This document shows positions 23,899-37,956 of a DNA stretch of 64,000 nucleotides, one piece after another. The stretch covers positions 25,160,075 through 25,224,074 of the forward strand of contig NC_026658.2 in assembly GCF_000004075.3 (NCBI RefSeq), in the 5' to 3' direction. A model generated the notes under the pieces. It searched no databases and had not been told where the DNA came from. It saw only the letters and a program-made list of their open reading frames with translations. The position numbers were made by a program, and so were the translations under genes. The number at the start of each line of letters is the position of its first letter. Position 1 is the first letter of the stretch. This stretch comes from Cucumis sativus. Taxonomy: Eukaryota > Streptophyta > Magnoliopsida > Cucurbitales > Cucurbitaceae.

Positions 23899-23911
23899 CG
23901 ACATTAATCAC

Positions 23912-25915
23912 ACCAAATTGTCAATTCATAATTTGTTATTTGATAAATTAAATATGAATGTATCGATTAGCTAGAATGTACACAAATATGAGTATATAAT
24001 GCAACAAAGTATTATCCAATGTATGTGACATTATGTGAAGTTCGTATTAAACAATATACACCATCGACAACGAAAATTTGCATGCATAATGTTCTTATTA
24101 TAGTTGATTGTCCATTATAATAACAAATAATCAACATTATCTAAAGAAAACGTAAGAACCTAAATACGTCTTATTATCTAATTGAAATTTGGTATATGTA
24201 ATTTATTTTAATTTACATCCAACGATTATCATGTGACAGACTTGTTGTATACTTTTTTTTAATATTTTTCGTAAAAATATAAAATTTTAAGTTATTAAGA
24301 TTGGACAATAAATTGTTTCTTTTGAAGTAAGAGAATTGGTTCATTTTAAACAATAATTATCGGTACTTTTATTTTTATACCATTCAAGATACTCATAATC
24401 GGTTAAATTTTAATTGTATTTTCAATTATTCAAAACTCTATTCGACCATTGTTGTACTAAACAAGATTTTAATTAAAGGCAAAGTTGGAGGGAAATGGTG
24501 CAGTGTGGGACATAAACATATTTGAAAATTGATTATAATTGCATTTGAAGTCAAAGATTGTTGGGTGAATGTGAATGGAGAAATGGGAAAGAATCCAAAG
24601 TATTGGCAAAGTTAAGAATATATAATTATCTTCAAAACTTTGCTCTTTTGTAATACCTTTCTCTAGACACAATCCACCTTTTATAAGGTAATGGGCCAGT
24701 CTCCTTATAATTCATTTCATGTTTGAAAATTTTCTTTTCTTGTTTCATTATGCTTTTGTTGTTGCTCAATCATTATTGCTGTTTCTTACTTTTTTTTTTT
24801 TTTTTACTTTAGACTTTGGTTGAATCTAATTTGTGATTATTAAATAAATTGGAATTCATATCATTTGGATATTGACAACGAGTGTAACTATTTTTAGGTA
24901 ACTTGGTAATTTTGTTCGATTGCTATAGTGATTGGACATATTTTGGTTTTCAAACAATGTGTATTAAACGTGGGATTGAGTAAATCATTCAGACGAAAGA
25001 GGAGATTGTAACATCGTGATCGATAATTTGAAAGTTTGAAAGAAAAACATTTTTTTTTGTCTTTCAAGTAAAGAGGAAAATAGGAAAATGAAAGTTAAAT
25101 ATAATGGTAATTAAAAAGTTGGGAAGAAACCAACCACGGATGGTGGGTGCTCTTCAACACAAATTGTCAAGAACGATCCATGAGTCACGATATTTAGAGC
25201 CCACCACATATAGTATTCAATAACCTAGTAGTATAGTTATCAAAATCATTTTGATTACATGTGTGCCAAATTGCTAGACAATAAAATAAGAAGACTTTAT
25301 TCTTCAACGAAATTAATATCTATATGTCCTATAAGAAAAAAAGATAGCAAAATTAGAACAACGGTCATATCTTACACAACCCTATAATATAAAGATTTAG
25401 GTTTCGGTTTACGATGATACAACAAAAATTCTCTATTACAAAGATGGATTATTCAACAAATATATTGGTCTCAGAGAGTGTTATATATACACTTAATAAC
25501 TTTTGAGATATGGAATTGGTATTTTAATATACATAGAGTACATTTTTTAATTACAACTTTTTTTCTCAAATGGTTTTAAGATGATTTCGACTTTTTTTTT
25601 TTTTCATTTGTTAGTTATGTTCTTAAAGCGCGTCAAATTATTTAAAAATTTATTTTAAATGACAACTTTTAAATTGCAACTATTTTACCTCTACTTATTT
25701 TAATACAACAAGGGTAACAAAAAAAGGAAAAAAAAGAAAGAAAGAAAATTAAACCTTGAAAGAGAAATCATGTTAATTTATCATATGGTCATTTGATTTA
25801 ACCAATGATTTAGGGTTTTATCTAAAACAACAATAATGACAATAAATTTAGGGTTCATGTAACGGAATTTTGACGTGGCGGTAAATGGAAATGGGAAAAT
25901 CAGCTGACCAATTTA
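23912..25915. other. intergenic region, no gene seen
   Basis: AT-rich spacer between two divergent genes. Near the CYP57 promoter it contains two TTTAGGGTT telo-box-like motifs (about 25809-25817 and 25847-25855), common upstream of plant growth-related genes. No credible reading frame. Confidence 0.5.
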
Positions 25916-25923
25916 CAAACTAA

Positions 25924-25935
25924 CAACGACGTCGT
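25924..25935. promoter_or_regulatory. 12-bp palindrome AACGACGTCGTT upstream of CYP57
   Basis: A perfect palindrome centred on GACGTC (an ACGT-core bZIP-type site), 122 bases upstream of the CYP57 start codon. Promoter role inferred. Confidence 0.45.
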
Positions 25936-26056
25936 TTAGTCAACGAAGGGTGAGGAAAAATTTCACTCCCTCCATCTTCTTCCCCCCGCGGGAATATTTC
26001 GACGAAGCGGAGGGTGGCGCTGGCAGCAGCGAAAGAGTTCTGAAAATTGAGCGAAA

Positions 26057-29000
26057 ATGTCGACAGTTTACGTATTAGAGCCGCCGACGAGGGGGAAGGT
26101 CGTGCTGAATACCACATGCGGACCGCTCGATATCGAGCTCTGGCCTAAGGAGGCTCCTAAAGCCGTCAGAAATTTCGTTCAGCTCTGTCTTGAAGGCTAC
26201 TACGACAATACCATCTTTCACCGGATTATCAAGGACTTCATTGTTCAGGGCGGCGATCCTACCGGTAGTGGCACGGGTGAGTACATTTATGTATTGCTTC
26301 CATCTGACTGCTTTTGTTGGTTAGGGTTTCGAGCTCTGTATTATACTTGGTGTGGATATTTGTAGAGTATGTTGATCTACGGTTATTGGACGGAGAAAGT
26401 AGAACGAATTATATTGAATTTGTAGTTAATGAAGTTTACTCTGTACCACTCTCTGCATAAGATGTTTCACAGTTCAGAGAAATTGATGTTTGAGTGGCGT
26501 TCTTTAGCTATGGATAATGTCATTTTAGTTTGTGGCACGCAGTCAATGGCTATGCTGTCTCCTAAGCCACTGTATGAAGCTGTTTCCATATTGTTTATTT
26601 GATTTTAGTTCTACCACGTTAGAGAAATCGTGCTTATGCATCGTTACTTTTCTTATTTATTTGGCATTCTGCATTTTTACGCAGGTGGTGAAAGTATATA
26701 TGGGGGTGTTTTCCCGGATGAGTTTCACTCACGGCTTAGATTCAAGCACAGGGGCTTAGTAGCATGTGCAAATGCTGGGTCGCCTCATTCTAATGGAAGT
26801 CAGTTCTTTATAACCTTGAGTCGATGTGATGACCTCGACAAGAAACATACAATTTTTGGAAAGGTACAATGATTCTTATCGTGCAATTGTTCTGATTTGG
26901 ATTCTATTGTCATGCTGGAGTTCATTCGTTGTTTTAGGTCACTGGAGATTCTATATATAACCTGACAAATTTGGGTGAGTTAGAAACTGAGAAGGATGAT
27001 CGTCCTGTGGATCCACCCAAGATAAAATCAATTGAGGTAGGATTAAATGATACAAGTTTTGAACTTTGTTGCACTTTCATTATAGTTTTTAGCTACTTTC
27101 ATATTTCCCTAATGTTATAACTATAAGCTTCTATTATGTCAAACGAATCTTTAAGGGCCTACCTTTCTTTTATTTATTTATTTTAAGGTATTATGGAATC
27201 CATTTGACGATATCGTTCCAAGAGCACCTGCTAAGCTTGTGGTCACATCCACCCTTGATTCTGAAAACAAGGACACTAAGAAGAAAGCTGTGAAGTAAGA
27301 GGTTATACATTTTGAAATTCCTTTTGGAGATAGATGCTGTCGTTACCCCTGATTTCTCGGTTGCTTTTTATGTTTGCATAATGTAGAAAATTAAATTTAC
27401 TATCGTTTGGAGAAGAAGCTGAAGAGGACGAGAAAGAACTGGCAGCTGTGAAGAAAAAAATTAAGAGCAGTCATGATGTGTTGGACGATCCACGTTTGCT
27501 AAAGTCAGAGATTCCAAGCAGTGAATTGGTAAATAAATAAACAGAATAAAATAACAACTTTCAATTACATTGCTTATTAATTTTCCAAAATCTAAGAGCA
27601 GTTTTGATCTATTGGATGAATCATTTTCTGGATGCTTCATTTCAATTTTCCCCTTGAAAGTTCAAGTTCTCTCTCTCTCTTCCCCCACTCCCCCACCCCC
27701 GCCCAAAAAAAAAAACAAAAACGTTTGATCTTCATTGGAGGTCTGCTCATGTGATATAGTGTCAATAATATTTTCTTCTCACATTCTCTTTTGAAGCTTC
27801 TGTAGTTGCAAAAACTTTGTGTGATCACATATGCCAAGCATAGAATATTTGTTGGTCTCTAGCTTAGTATGATGAATTTTTTTTAATGCAGGACAGTAAA
27901 AGAACGAGGGAGATGCAGCTATCTGTTAGAGAGACTTTAGCATCAAAGAAACCAGAGTCTCGTAGAGATTCAGAAGCTGAAAATTCTAATCTCCCTCAAT
28001 ACAGTGATAGTGATGATGATGAAACTAACTTTGATGCCCGAATGCGTCAACAGATATTGAGAAAAAGAACAGAGTTGGGAGATGCACCATCTCACCAAAA
28101 GTCTAAAAATGGTGACTTAAACATTCTTTATATACTTCTATACAATTTTTTTCTAGAGGGAGGGATACTTCTATGCAATTTATTGGTTTTCAATATGGAA
28201 CTACGATCCTTTAGTCTCACTCAGTTTCCGTATAACGTGTGTGTTTCTGTTTTGAAACAATTAAGTTTTATGTTGGTACTTGGCTCAAATTTTAATGACA
28301 TATGGTAAGAGTCTAAGTTTCTGCCATAGGAGAAGGGGAGGTGTTTCTCAACGTTTTCTTTAGTTGTCTTGAAATCAAAGATTTTGCATAGGGTGCCAAT
28401 CTGAGCATAACTCCAATTTTAGTCAAATATTAGAACGGGATAGGGAATAACATGGAGACATTCTCTGTATTAATAAAATAGGAAGAACAGGAAAATGAAA
28501 GAAACAAAGAAAGTTTGAACCAACAGGCAGTTCATTAAGCATTGGTGAAAGATAGTTGGTGCACGTATTCTACTTCACATAATGAAAATATTTTATGGAA
28601 AAGTAGGTTAAGATGATACTCTTGCATAAATGGTCTAAAGTTATTAGTAATTACTGTTATCATTTATTCTTTCCTCGGCCAATGTTTCTCAGAATCTAAG
28701 TTTAGGGATTTGAGACCTGACTGCTCAAAGTTTAAGTTTCTTGAAGTTATGAATTTGATGTGCAGGGACCTCTAACTCAAAGAAACATGAAGGATCTACT
28801 CGGAGGTAAAATATAAATCGAACTCATGTTTGCTCCAATTTTTTTGCTCTTTCTTTATTTATTTTTGTTGGAGTTGGTTTAGGGGAGTTGTCGTATTTTC
28901 GTGCCCCCACAATTTTTATTCCGTGCATGAGTACTTGTTTACTGTTTAGGCTGCACAAGAAGGCAGAAGTTTGTGTTATCAGCTAATAGTTCATATCATC

Positions 29001-30618
29001 GAGATTTGTTGTATAAAGCTTTCAAGTTCACTTTTTCAACGACCTTACTCTTACTTGAACCAGAAGATTAGCTTTTGCAATTGCCCTTTTAAGTCTAAGA
29101 GCCATTATCCCTAAACTATAGTTTACAAGCAGTTTATGAAATTTTATCTTTTATTCTTCCACATAGAACCTGCTAATGCAATCTATATTTGTTTACAATC
29201 CAAGTATTAGGCCTTGATAATTGACGTTAATCTTGATTTACAGGGCATCATAGCTTAACTACAATCTTTATTTTTTGAATTTTATTATGTAGGTTGAAGA
29301 TTCTACGTATCATTATTTATTATTGTCATTTCACATAGAAGTTATGTTTTCTTTTCTTTCTTTTTCTTTTGGAGGGAGGGTATCGGTTTTATAATAAACT
29401 GAATCATCTGCAACTACATCATTTTTTAGCAGGCCCGATACTGAGAAAACTAAACGTGAGGAACCAAAGGTTGAGAAGCTATCTTTAAAGAAGAAAGGAA
29501 TTGGATCTGAAGCGAGAGCAGAGCGAATGGCCAATGCTGATTCAGACTTGCAGTTATTGGGTGATGCTGAAAGAGGAAGACAGCTGCAAAAATTGAAGAA
29601 GAGAAGACTTCAAGGACGTGAAGATGAGGTATGTTTTGTTTTCGATACTTGTTTGTATTAATTCTTATCCTTTTTTTATTATTATTATTTGAAAAGAAAA
29701 TTTCATTTTGTTTGAAAATTTTAATTATGAATCTTAACTTTATTACATTATTAAACTTAGTTCTTAAAGCTTTTCCTTTTTCCTTTCTCATTGTTAGTTT
29801 GTGGTTATGATTATGATTTCATCTTCGTTAATGACTCTAAGGTCATCTGCATAATGAGGAACTTCGTTTTGCATTTTTCCATTAGCATTTACCTTTTCGT
29901 TCTTGGGAAAAAAGGTATTTACCTTTTCTTTGTGTTGTTTTATTACTTCTAGGTTTTGGCAAAACTTGAGAATTTTAAGAAAGGCTTTTCTGGAAAACCA
30001 GAACCTTCAAACGCTGAATCTGGGGGTGCCAATGATGATTTATCAGACTGGAAATCTGTTAGGCTAAAGTTCACAGCAGAGCCGGGCAAGGTAAGTAATT
30101 TTGAATTTATTAACACGCTTAAAAGTTTTAAATGTCAACTTCTTACAACACATTAACACACTTCAATGGACTGAAAAAATTGCTCAATATTCCGACAAAA
30201 TAAATTTCATTTAACATTCTTAAGAAAATTGCAAAATATTTCAATCTGCTGAATAATTTTCCCCTTGCCCGAGAGTAGATTATGAAGTATATGCCATGTT
30301 TATGTTTACAATATAAATTGTTTATGTCCATCCAGTTATGAATTTGGTCTCTGGTTCTTTTTATCCGGTTTATGAATAGTTTTAATCGTTGGAACTTGTA
30401 TTTTATCGCAAATGGAAAATTAATGGACTGTCATCCTTATCAATATCCATTACTTAATTTTCATCATTATCATGCAGGACCGCATGTCACGTAGTGATGA
30501 TCCAAATGACTACGTTGTACATGACCCTCTTCTCGAGAAAGGGAAAGAGAAATTCAACAAAATGCAAGCCAAACAAAAACGACGTGAACGGGAATGGGCT
30601 GGCAAATCTCTTACTTGA
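26057..30618 (+). CDS. CYP57: CYP57 cyclophilin, CWC27-type spliceosomal protein
   Basis: Ten exons: 26057-26276, 26685-26863, 26938-27036, 27188-27294, 27387-27528, 27892-28111, 28766-28805, 29433-29628, 29953-30090, 30478-30618; 493 aa, in frame (Arabidopsis CYP57, At4g33060, is about 504 as I recall). Residues 10-170 are a cyclophilin domain: [19 protein letters not shown] with Arg56, Phe61 and Gln64, NGSQFFIT with Gln113, and His128. The position equivalent to Trp121 of human CypA is Asp123. Human CWC27 has Glu there and is regarded as a catalytically weak or dead scaffold. The rest is charged and Lys/Glu-rich, with [20 protein letters not shown] near 265 and a basic end, as in CWC27, a component of activated spliceosomes. 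Nuclear location is inferred from the family. Confidence 0.95.
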
Positions 30619-33600
30619 CTCATCAGTCAAGACCCTGGACAAACAATGGGTTTTAAGAGTAGTAGGTTAAATCCCAGATTGACTTGGCTCCACTTTTTAA
30701 CATCAAACCAGATCAAATCTACATCTCTATTCCCACGGAACATTGAAGATTTATTGAGGTTCATCAATCCATCATTATTGACACCCATGACCAAGTGTTT
30801 CAGACACGCAAGTTTCTGAATTTGGAAAAAGAAACAGTATACGGCTCTCTCTCTCTCTCTCTACACATCTCACCATATCCTTCATATGTAATTTCCTTTT
30901 CATTTAGTTATAAAACTTGGTCAATGACTCTAGATAGAGAAGAGAAAAAAAAAAAAAAAAAGGCTACCCCACCCCCATATCTGTCAAATGTAATTATTGC
31001 CCATGGATTAAGTTCTACATTTGCTTAAACAAATTGCAGGGATACGGATGTCTGATTTAGCCAAACCTCATCTTAAAAGGAAAAGAAAAAAGAAAAAAAG
31101 TAAAATGCTTCAACATAGAATTGGGAAGAAATAAATGAATTTCCTTTTGTTGGCAGTTTTATTCAGGAAGGAGTTGGCTCTTCAAAGCATCATATTCTGT
31201 CTGCTGTACCGCACATTATTCACATTCAGACTTGAAAAGTCATCCATCAACAACACGTTCTTTTACTCGGTCGTTTATGCCTTCAGACGCGCAAAGATAG
31301 TCGGCCAGTCATACCGGGAAATTTACTCATTTAGTTGGAACTTTACCCCAACCGTTTATTAATTTGGTGGAAATTTTACTTTTCTTTATTCAAATTTGGT
31401 TCAGTTTTATTTGGTTGGGAAGGAAATGAAAGGAAAGGAAATGAAATGGATTAAACCTAACCCACCTTTATATTATTTTAGATTCCTTGACTAAGTGCGA
31501 TTGGCTCGAATCTCTTATCTTATATTTCACACTTATTATTTTGGTTGTTGAGAATTTCGGTGTTTGGTGGGGGACGTTTTGGGCCTCTTGTGAAATGGGT
31601 TATAGAGAAAGAGATACCTTTGGTACAAAAAGAAAATTTGTTGAAAAAAGATTTCATATTTTCCATGTGTGACACTGAACTTAGTCTTATTATTATATTA
31701 TTACTATTATTGTTCATGATTCCTCCTGAAAGATACTGGAAAGTTCCCCCAGTTTAAAAGTAGTTATGTTGAGACTGATTCAATTAATCAGGGTTTAGGA
31801 GCACTAAACTCAAAACATACTCCAGAATTAGCGTTTGGTTTAGGGTAGAAAATTAGAGGGATAAAAGGAACGAATTTTGTAAAATTGTTTTGTTTGGATA
31901 TGTGTCGACTTTGTGTTTAGAAAACTTTAATTGGAGGGGGCGTGCCACACGGCCTCTGAATAGTCAAAAGGTAGCGTATAAGTTTGAATTCTTATTTTTA
32001 GTTTTAATTCCTCAATCTTTTAGGCATGGCCCATCCAGCCGTCACTTTTCCATTCCCTTTCTAGAGCTAAATATTATTATGTGAATTTTACCTTTATATC
32101 AATTTAAATTTGAATCTTTTAACTTGTAATGGTATAATTTTAAACCATGAATTTTAAGAGTTATATCAATTTTAACTTTAAACTACTTATTGTTTCAATT
32201 TACAAGATTATCAATTTGAAACTATAGCTTATATAAATGTATTATGTTCTACTCGGACACAATTATAAAAGTTAAGGATTTAAATTGATACATGTATGAA
32301 AGTTCAAGGTTTAAATTGATGCATCTATGAAAGTTTAAGGTTAAATTGATACACCAACTTCTATTAGTTTAGAGTTTAAATCGATACAAGTCTAACTTCA
32401 TGACTTTCATTTAGACTTTGAAAGATGCAACTAAAATTTAATATTCACTAAAAGAAAATGATTATTTGATTTATAATATAACCTAAAACAATTGTCTCTC
32501 AAGCTGTTTGTTATTAGTTCTATTTTGAACATAAAATTACATGATTTTGTTATAAGTTTCATTCAAAAGGTCTTGTACTAAACATTAAACGTCGTTGTTG
32601 TACATCTCTTGTATACTTTGATAATCGCACATTACATTCACACTTCTAACAACCATTGAGGTGAAATTCCATGAACTTTAAATTTTAAAGTAAAACTATC
32701 TAATCATGACTTACCATGTTTCAAACTATATTTTAATAAAATATTTTGTTGTTTGTTTAATGTGAATGATAAAAGTAAAACGCATAAAAGACAATTGTAT
32801 CTCAATAAGATACAAAACACATAGCTAGTATTTAGAGTAAGAAACAAGTTATTATAGTTTGTATTAGGTGTGTAGATTATAATAATACAAAGTTGGTATG
32901 ATATTTAATTAGTTTGATAAAAAAAGTAATAAACAATATATAAATAATAATAATAACGAAGATCAAATAGTAAAAATAGTAAGGAATTGATGTAATTATT
33001 ATAGTGGTATATAATATTTGGGGTGGAAGGTTAAATAATTTGATGATTAGATGTATTGAAATATTGTTGACATAAAAGGGTTATTAGTTTTCCAACACGG
33101 TACGATACTTAACCACAGATTTGACTTTATTTGCTTTTCCTGATGAGATGACACGTCACACAAAAGAAAATTAAAGTATAAACTTAGAAATTAAATGGAA
33201 AATCATTCTTAATAATAATGATAATGTGTAATGTTGTGTTGTTGTTTTGTGGAAAGTGATGGGAATTAATATTGTTTATTTTGTTATTGTAACCATTTTT
33301 CGTATACTATTACTTTTGCACACAATATGGGGATTCAAAATTTTCAATTTTCAAACAAAAAAATCAAAATCAAACTATTATTAATGTTTAGAAAATATTA
33401 AACTTATGTCTATACCTACAAATTGGATCATGTATGTGTAATTTGAGTTGGATTGAGATACATCCAAAAAAGTTATTCAATTGGAGATTCAATTTATAAT
33501 TGGAGTTGTATAGTGAGTTGTTCAGATTGTCGGATCATTTGAACGCTCTTAGTTTGCACTTCTATATAAAGAGAGGATGTTCGTTGATTCAAACTCTAGA

Positions 33601-35340
33601 AGAATGATTTCTAGTTTTAAAATATTTATTTAGTACAAGAAAAGTATGGTTAAGAAATTGAGTTTGGTTCGATTACAACTTCGTTTTGAGTTTTTAAAAT
33701 TTTCACATATTTTAAGAAAACACTTTAATTTATTATGCAATACTAATAAAAAAACAAAAACTATAGTAAAATATATAAACATACATATGGGTAGGATACC
33801 ACGTTGAAGACAATTTTATACCTGTCTTTTAGATTAATCTCAATTTGCAAGAATTCAGATTTTAGATCAAACTTGGAAAAGATTATTGCTTTAGCTATGC
33901 ACTTAAAGCAAGTCTAGACGATCAGGGTCAAAAAGTTTTGGATTCTTTCAATTTGGACACGTTCGTTTGCAATTTTCTAGCAATAATCACTACATTCACC
34001 TCGTTTCATAGCTCTGTTATTCCACAATTTCCATCGTCCAACTACTCGTATAGTTTTTCAAATAACTTCCTCATTTTTTAAAAAATATATTTTTTTATTC
34101 TTTCAAAAGTTGTAATATTATTTTTAACTTATTCATAAATATTTCAAAATTATGATATGTATAATTAAAATTCATGCTCAAACAAAATCAAGACTTAGCA
34201 TATAACATATAATATGTATAGATGGGTTACAATGGGACAAAAAATGAAGTGTGAACATCTCTACACACTATAGTTCTCCACTACACTCGTTTCAAATTCC
34301 AACTTAGGTATGAACATTCGGTTAAATCATACAAATATTTTTAAATTAAAATGATAAAGTTTAGGATTTTTATTTTCCTTTTACCATAAAATATATATTA
34401 AATAATATAAAAGTCACAAGTCTCCTATCACATTTATTTGTAACAATTTTTTATTGACATTAAACAATAAGAAGAAAGAGAGTAAGATAAAGGAAATATA
34501 AAAACATGTTCAAACGAGTCTCACAATAAACAATAAAGTTTGATGAAAAAAAAGGGTTTTGAAGTTCGTGGTTGAAGACTTTGACTCATTTCACATTTTG
34601 TGTTTAAATCTCGAAATAACAAACAAATACAAAAATACAAATTTCTTCAAATTTAATTGTCTAGAAAATGTAGCAATAAATAATAAAACCTTTGAAATTA
34701 TACATTTTTTTTAATTATTTTACATTATATACGTGTAAAGTGATTAAATTTTAAAGGATGTCTAAATTTTCAAATCTTTTTAGTTTCTTTACACGAAAAA
34801 GTTCACAAATAATGATTTTTCTTTTTATTGTTAAGCCTTTAAACTAACCAAAATGGTATACTTAATTTTACTTTAAACTTTACAAAATGGTGTAAATTAA
34901 ATTGATATTCTCCCCCAAGTTTAGAGTTCAAATTCAAACCATTTTTAATTTTTAATTTTTATTTGTTTAAATAAATATTTCTAAAAATTTAATCAAATAA
35001 TAATTTTTTAAACCGAGTAAAAAATACAAAAAAAGATCTATTAATAATTGAGCGTAATATATTTGATAAACAATTATTTTAGATTTTGTATGATCATAAA
35101 ACAAATAACAATTTAAAAACGAAGGTAGGAAAGAAAAAAAAAGTTGGAAATTAAAAAATATATAAACTTGAAATATTAAAAAAAGTAGTCCTACGCTTTC
35201 TTATATTTATGGTAAAATGGTTAAATATTATCAATAGAAAAGTATTTATAGGTAAGAAAAATAATATATAAAGTTTTGTTTAGGTAATATAAAAATATTT
35301 TAGTTTTATATTTGGGTTAAAGAAGGAATTTATTAAAAGA
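30619..35340. other. AT-rich intergenic region with tandem repeats, no gene seen
   Basis: The first several hundred bases after 30618 are probably the CYP57 3' UTR. The remainder holds short, compositionally simple frames only. A three-copy 31-base repeat lies at 32265-32356. No transposon ends are clear. Confidence 0.5.
32265..32356. repeat. three diverged 31-bp tandem units
   Basis: Copies at 32265-32295, 32296-32326 and 32327-32356 share the pattern AAAGTT.AAGG.TTAAATTGAT. Related phrases occur just downstream near 32370, so the array may be longer but decayed. Confidence 0.65.
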
Positions 35341-37770
35341 AGAAGAAGAAAAGAAAAAGTGGGGTATGGCAATGTATTGGTAATCCCAATCCTAAAGTCA
35401 CCGCCTGAGAGGGAAGAAGAAGAAGAAGCCGGGCTGAGTGGAAGCAGTAAACAAAAGCACTTTCTCCCATTCCGCGTTCACACTTCGTCTTTCACTTTCT
35501 CTATTCCCCTAATAAACCAACCCCCCCTACCCTCTCCCTCTCCCTTCTTTCTTTCTTCTTTCTTTCTCTCTCTTTTTCTCATATCTTATTATTTCTCTAT
35601 CCCTCTCTCATCATAATAATCAAATTATCTTTATTCCCTTGGGCCCCACCCTCCCTCCTTTCATTTCTTTTTTCTTAATTAGAAAATATAAATTAAAATA
35701 GAATTGAGAGCAGAGCGAAGCCAACCCTATTGACTTTCTCACTCTCCATTATTACAATGAACGGCGGTATTTATAACATAAATAAATCCATCCATTTTTT
35801 TATTTATATTCTTTTAAATAATAAAATAAATTAAAATATTAATAAGCTACGCCAAATTTTATCATAATTTTAGCCATAGAATTTGCTATAGATGATAACT
35901 ATTTTTGTAAAATTTGCTATTTTTTATAAAAAAGTATTTTTAAATTATTGAATTAAATAAGTTGTAAAAAAATCAACTTTTGACATTAAAATTATATAAA
36001 GAAAAATGTTATTGAAAATTTTTGAATTCTAATAAAAACTTAGGAATTTTTATTAGTTTAACGGGTTATTGATAGAAGCATACAATTGTCTATCAATGTT
36101 TATTATCGATTAAATTTTATTATATATTATAAATATTTTATCGAATTTGATATTTTTAAAAAATAAGTTAAATTTTATATTTTTAATTTTGAATTCAACT
36201 AGATTCCGTATTTGCATTTGATTTTTAGTTTCAAGATCTTTTTAAAATGTATATTTCTAATTTTTAAGTTTTTAAAATTAGATTAAGAGGTTGTGGAGGT
36301 ATTTTTTGTTTTTTTGTTCTTTTAAATGATTATGTGATATTTTAAAAATGGTTTTAGGGAGGGTTTGATTTTAAGAATTATTCACCTAATTTATGAAATA
36401 GGGAAATCAGGGTGGATGAGAAAAAAAGAATATATGAATTTTGCTATATTGAATAAATATTTTGCTATTTTGAAAAATGTCTCGTTATATAATTATTTTA
36501 AAAAATATATATGAAATTATTTTAGACACATTAAATTTATTCTTAAAAACTTGAAAACTTAAACGATACATATTTAAAAAGAAAATTAATGACTGAATGA
36601 GCATATTTATAAACTTAAGTACTAGCAAGCACATAATTTTTAAAACTCCAAAGATTAAAAGGGAATTTTGCATTGATATTACTCCATAAGTTCAAGGAGA
36701 CTTGTTTCATAGTTAAGCTCAACCTTTTGCTAAATTTTCAAACTAAGTTCAACAAATTAATGGTTTTTGCATCTAAACTATAATGTATTTTCAAATAAGA
36801 AATCCATGAATTTTCATTCAAAAGTATATATTTAATATGATTATATATTTCCACATGTTAAACTCAAATGTAATATTACTTAATTAACAAAAGAAAAGAA
36901 AAGAAAAACTCTCACTTCTACTACTAAACTTTAGAAAGATTTTGAATATCCTCTTTAACTTTTTGGTTATTTCCATACGGTCTTTAAATTAATATTATTA
37001 AAGATGCTCGATGACAATATAAAGTGATATTTAACTCAAATTTTAATCTTTAAACTATATACCTACTTTTATTTTGGAATACAAACTATAACAATATATA
37101 GATTCAAATTTTCAATTTTGAAAATAGTTGAAAGGATGAGGTTGATGAACATCTTTTAAAAAAACATATATATAAAAAAATCAAATAAATTATTTAAAGG
37201 GGTATTTTTAAGAATAAAAAAATAAATTAAAACATTTATTTAGTATAAGAATTTTTTTCTTATTATTAACCTTTTAAGAAATATATATTATTTTATATTT
37301 ATTCACACTTGTTGCTTATTTTTAGATGTTTCATTAACTTTTTACAATATAATAAAAACATACATTAAATACGAAGATTTCACAGACATATTTCTCAAGT
37401 TGCGTAAAAATTGAAAAGAGTAATAATAATATTTCACATCAGGAGAAAAATCCAAAAATAGTAATTAACTCAAAACATCACAATAACAACAAAAAATAAA
37501 ATAAAATGATATAATTATAAGATTTATATATATATATATGTGTGTGTGTGTGTTTTTTTTGTATTTTAGATTGGAATAACCAAAGTTGTGTCCTCACCGA
37601 CCACCACACATCAATGATGTGGTTTCCGCCATACGATAACGATTCACCTTTTCTTTTCTTTCTTTTATATATTCAATATTCAAAAGCTTTCTTCTTTGTT
37701 TTGGTTTTTGTAATCTCTGTGTTCACATTCTAGAGTCAAACCTCTAATCATAAACTTCCAAACCAACAAG
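35341..37770. other. intergenic region with a pyrimidine-rich island
   Basis: 35340-35680 is less AT-rich than its surroundings, with a GAA-rich part, a long CT-rich run (35520-35620) and GGGCCCCACC at 35641. It looks like a promoter or leader, but no coding sequence follows. Around 35870-35940 and 36430-36480 are TTTGCTATTTTT-type fragments that recall the MITE-like ends at 16.2 and 62.4 kb. 37527-37552 is a (TA)n(TG)n run. Confidence 0.4.
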
Positions 37771-37779
37771 GAAGAAGAC

Positions 37780-37812
37780 GAAGAAGAAGAAGAAGAAGAA
37801 GAAGAAGAAGAA
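37780..37812 (+). repeat. (GAA)n microsatellite in the leader of the Harbinger-derived gene
   Basis: Eleven GAA units about 145 bases before the start codon, probably within the 5' UTR. Confidence 0.85.
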
Positions 37813-37956
37813 TCGTATCGACTAAAACCCTCATTTCTCTTCAAATTCCCATTTCAGAAAAACCCATTATTTGATTTCATCTCTTTCAAAAATTTCTGAT
37901 CTGAACCCTTTTTTCTTTTTTTTTTCTTTATCCTCATTCTGACACTGTTCTTCCCA

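Noticed and set aside
23696..23911. N-terminal extension of the proline-rich protein up to 23911
   Set aside because: It starts upstream of the TATA box at 23885-23898 and would bury the signal peptide in the middle of the protein.
28112..28308. Extension of the CYP57 frame beyond 28111
   Set aside because: This is intron read-through. The frame is AT-rich and unlike the family, and splicing at 28111 to 28766 restores the CWC27-like sequence.
31832..31930. GCGTTTGGTTTAGGG as a second Tourist-like end
   Set aside because: No matching inverted end or TTA duplication was found within a few hundred bases.
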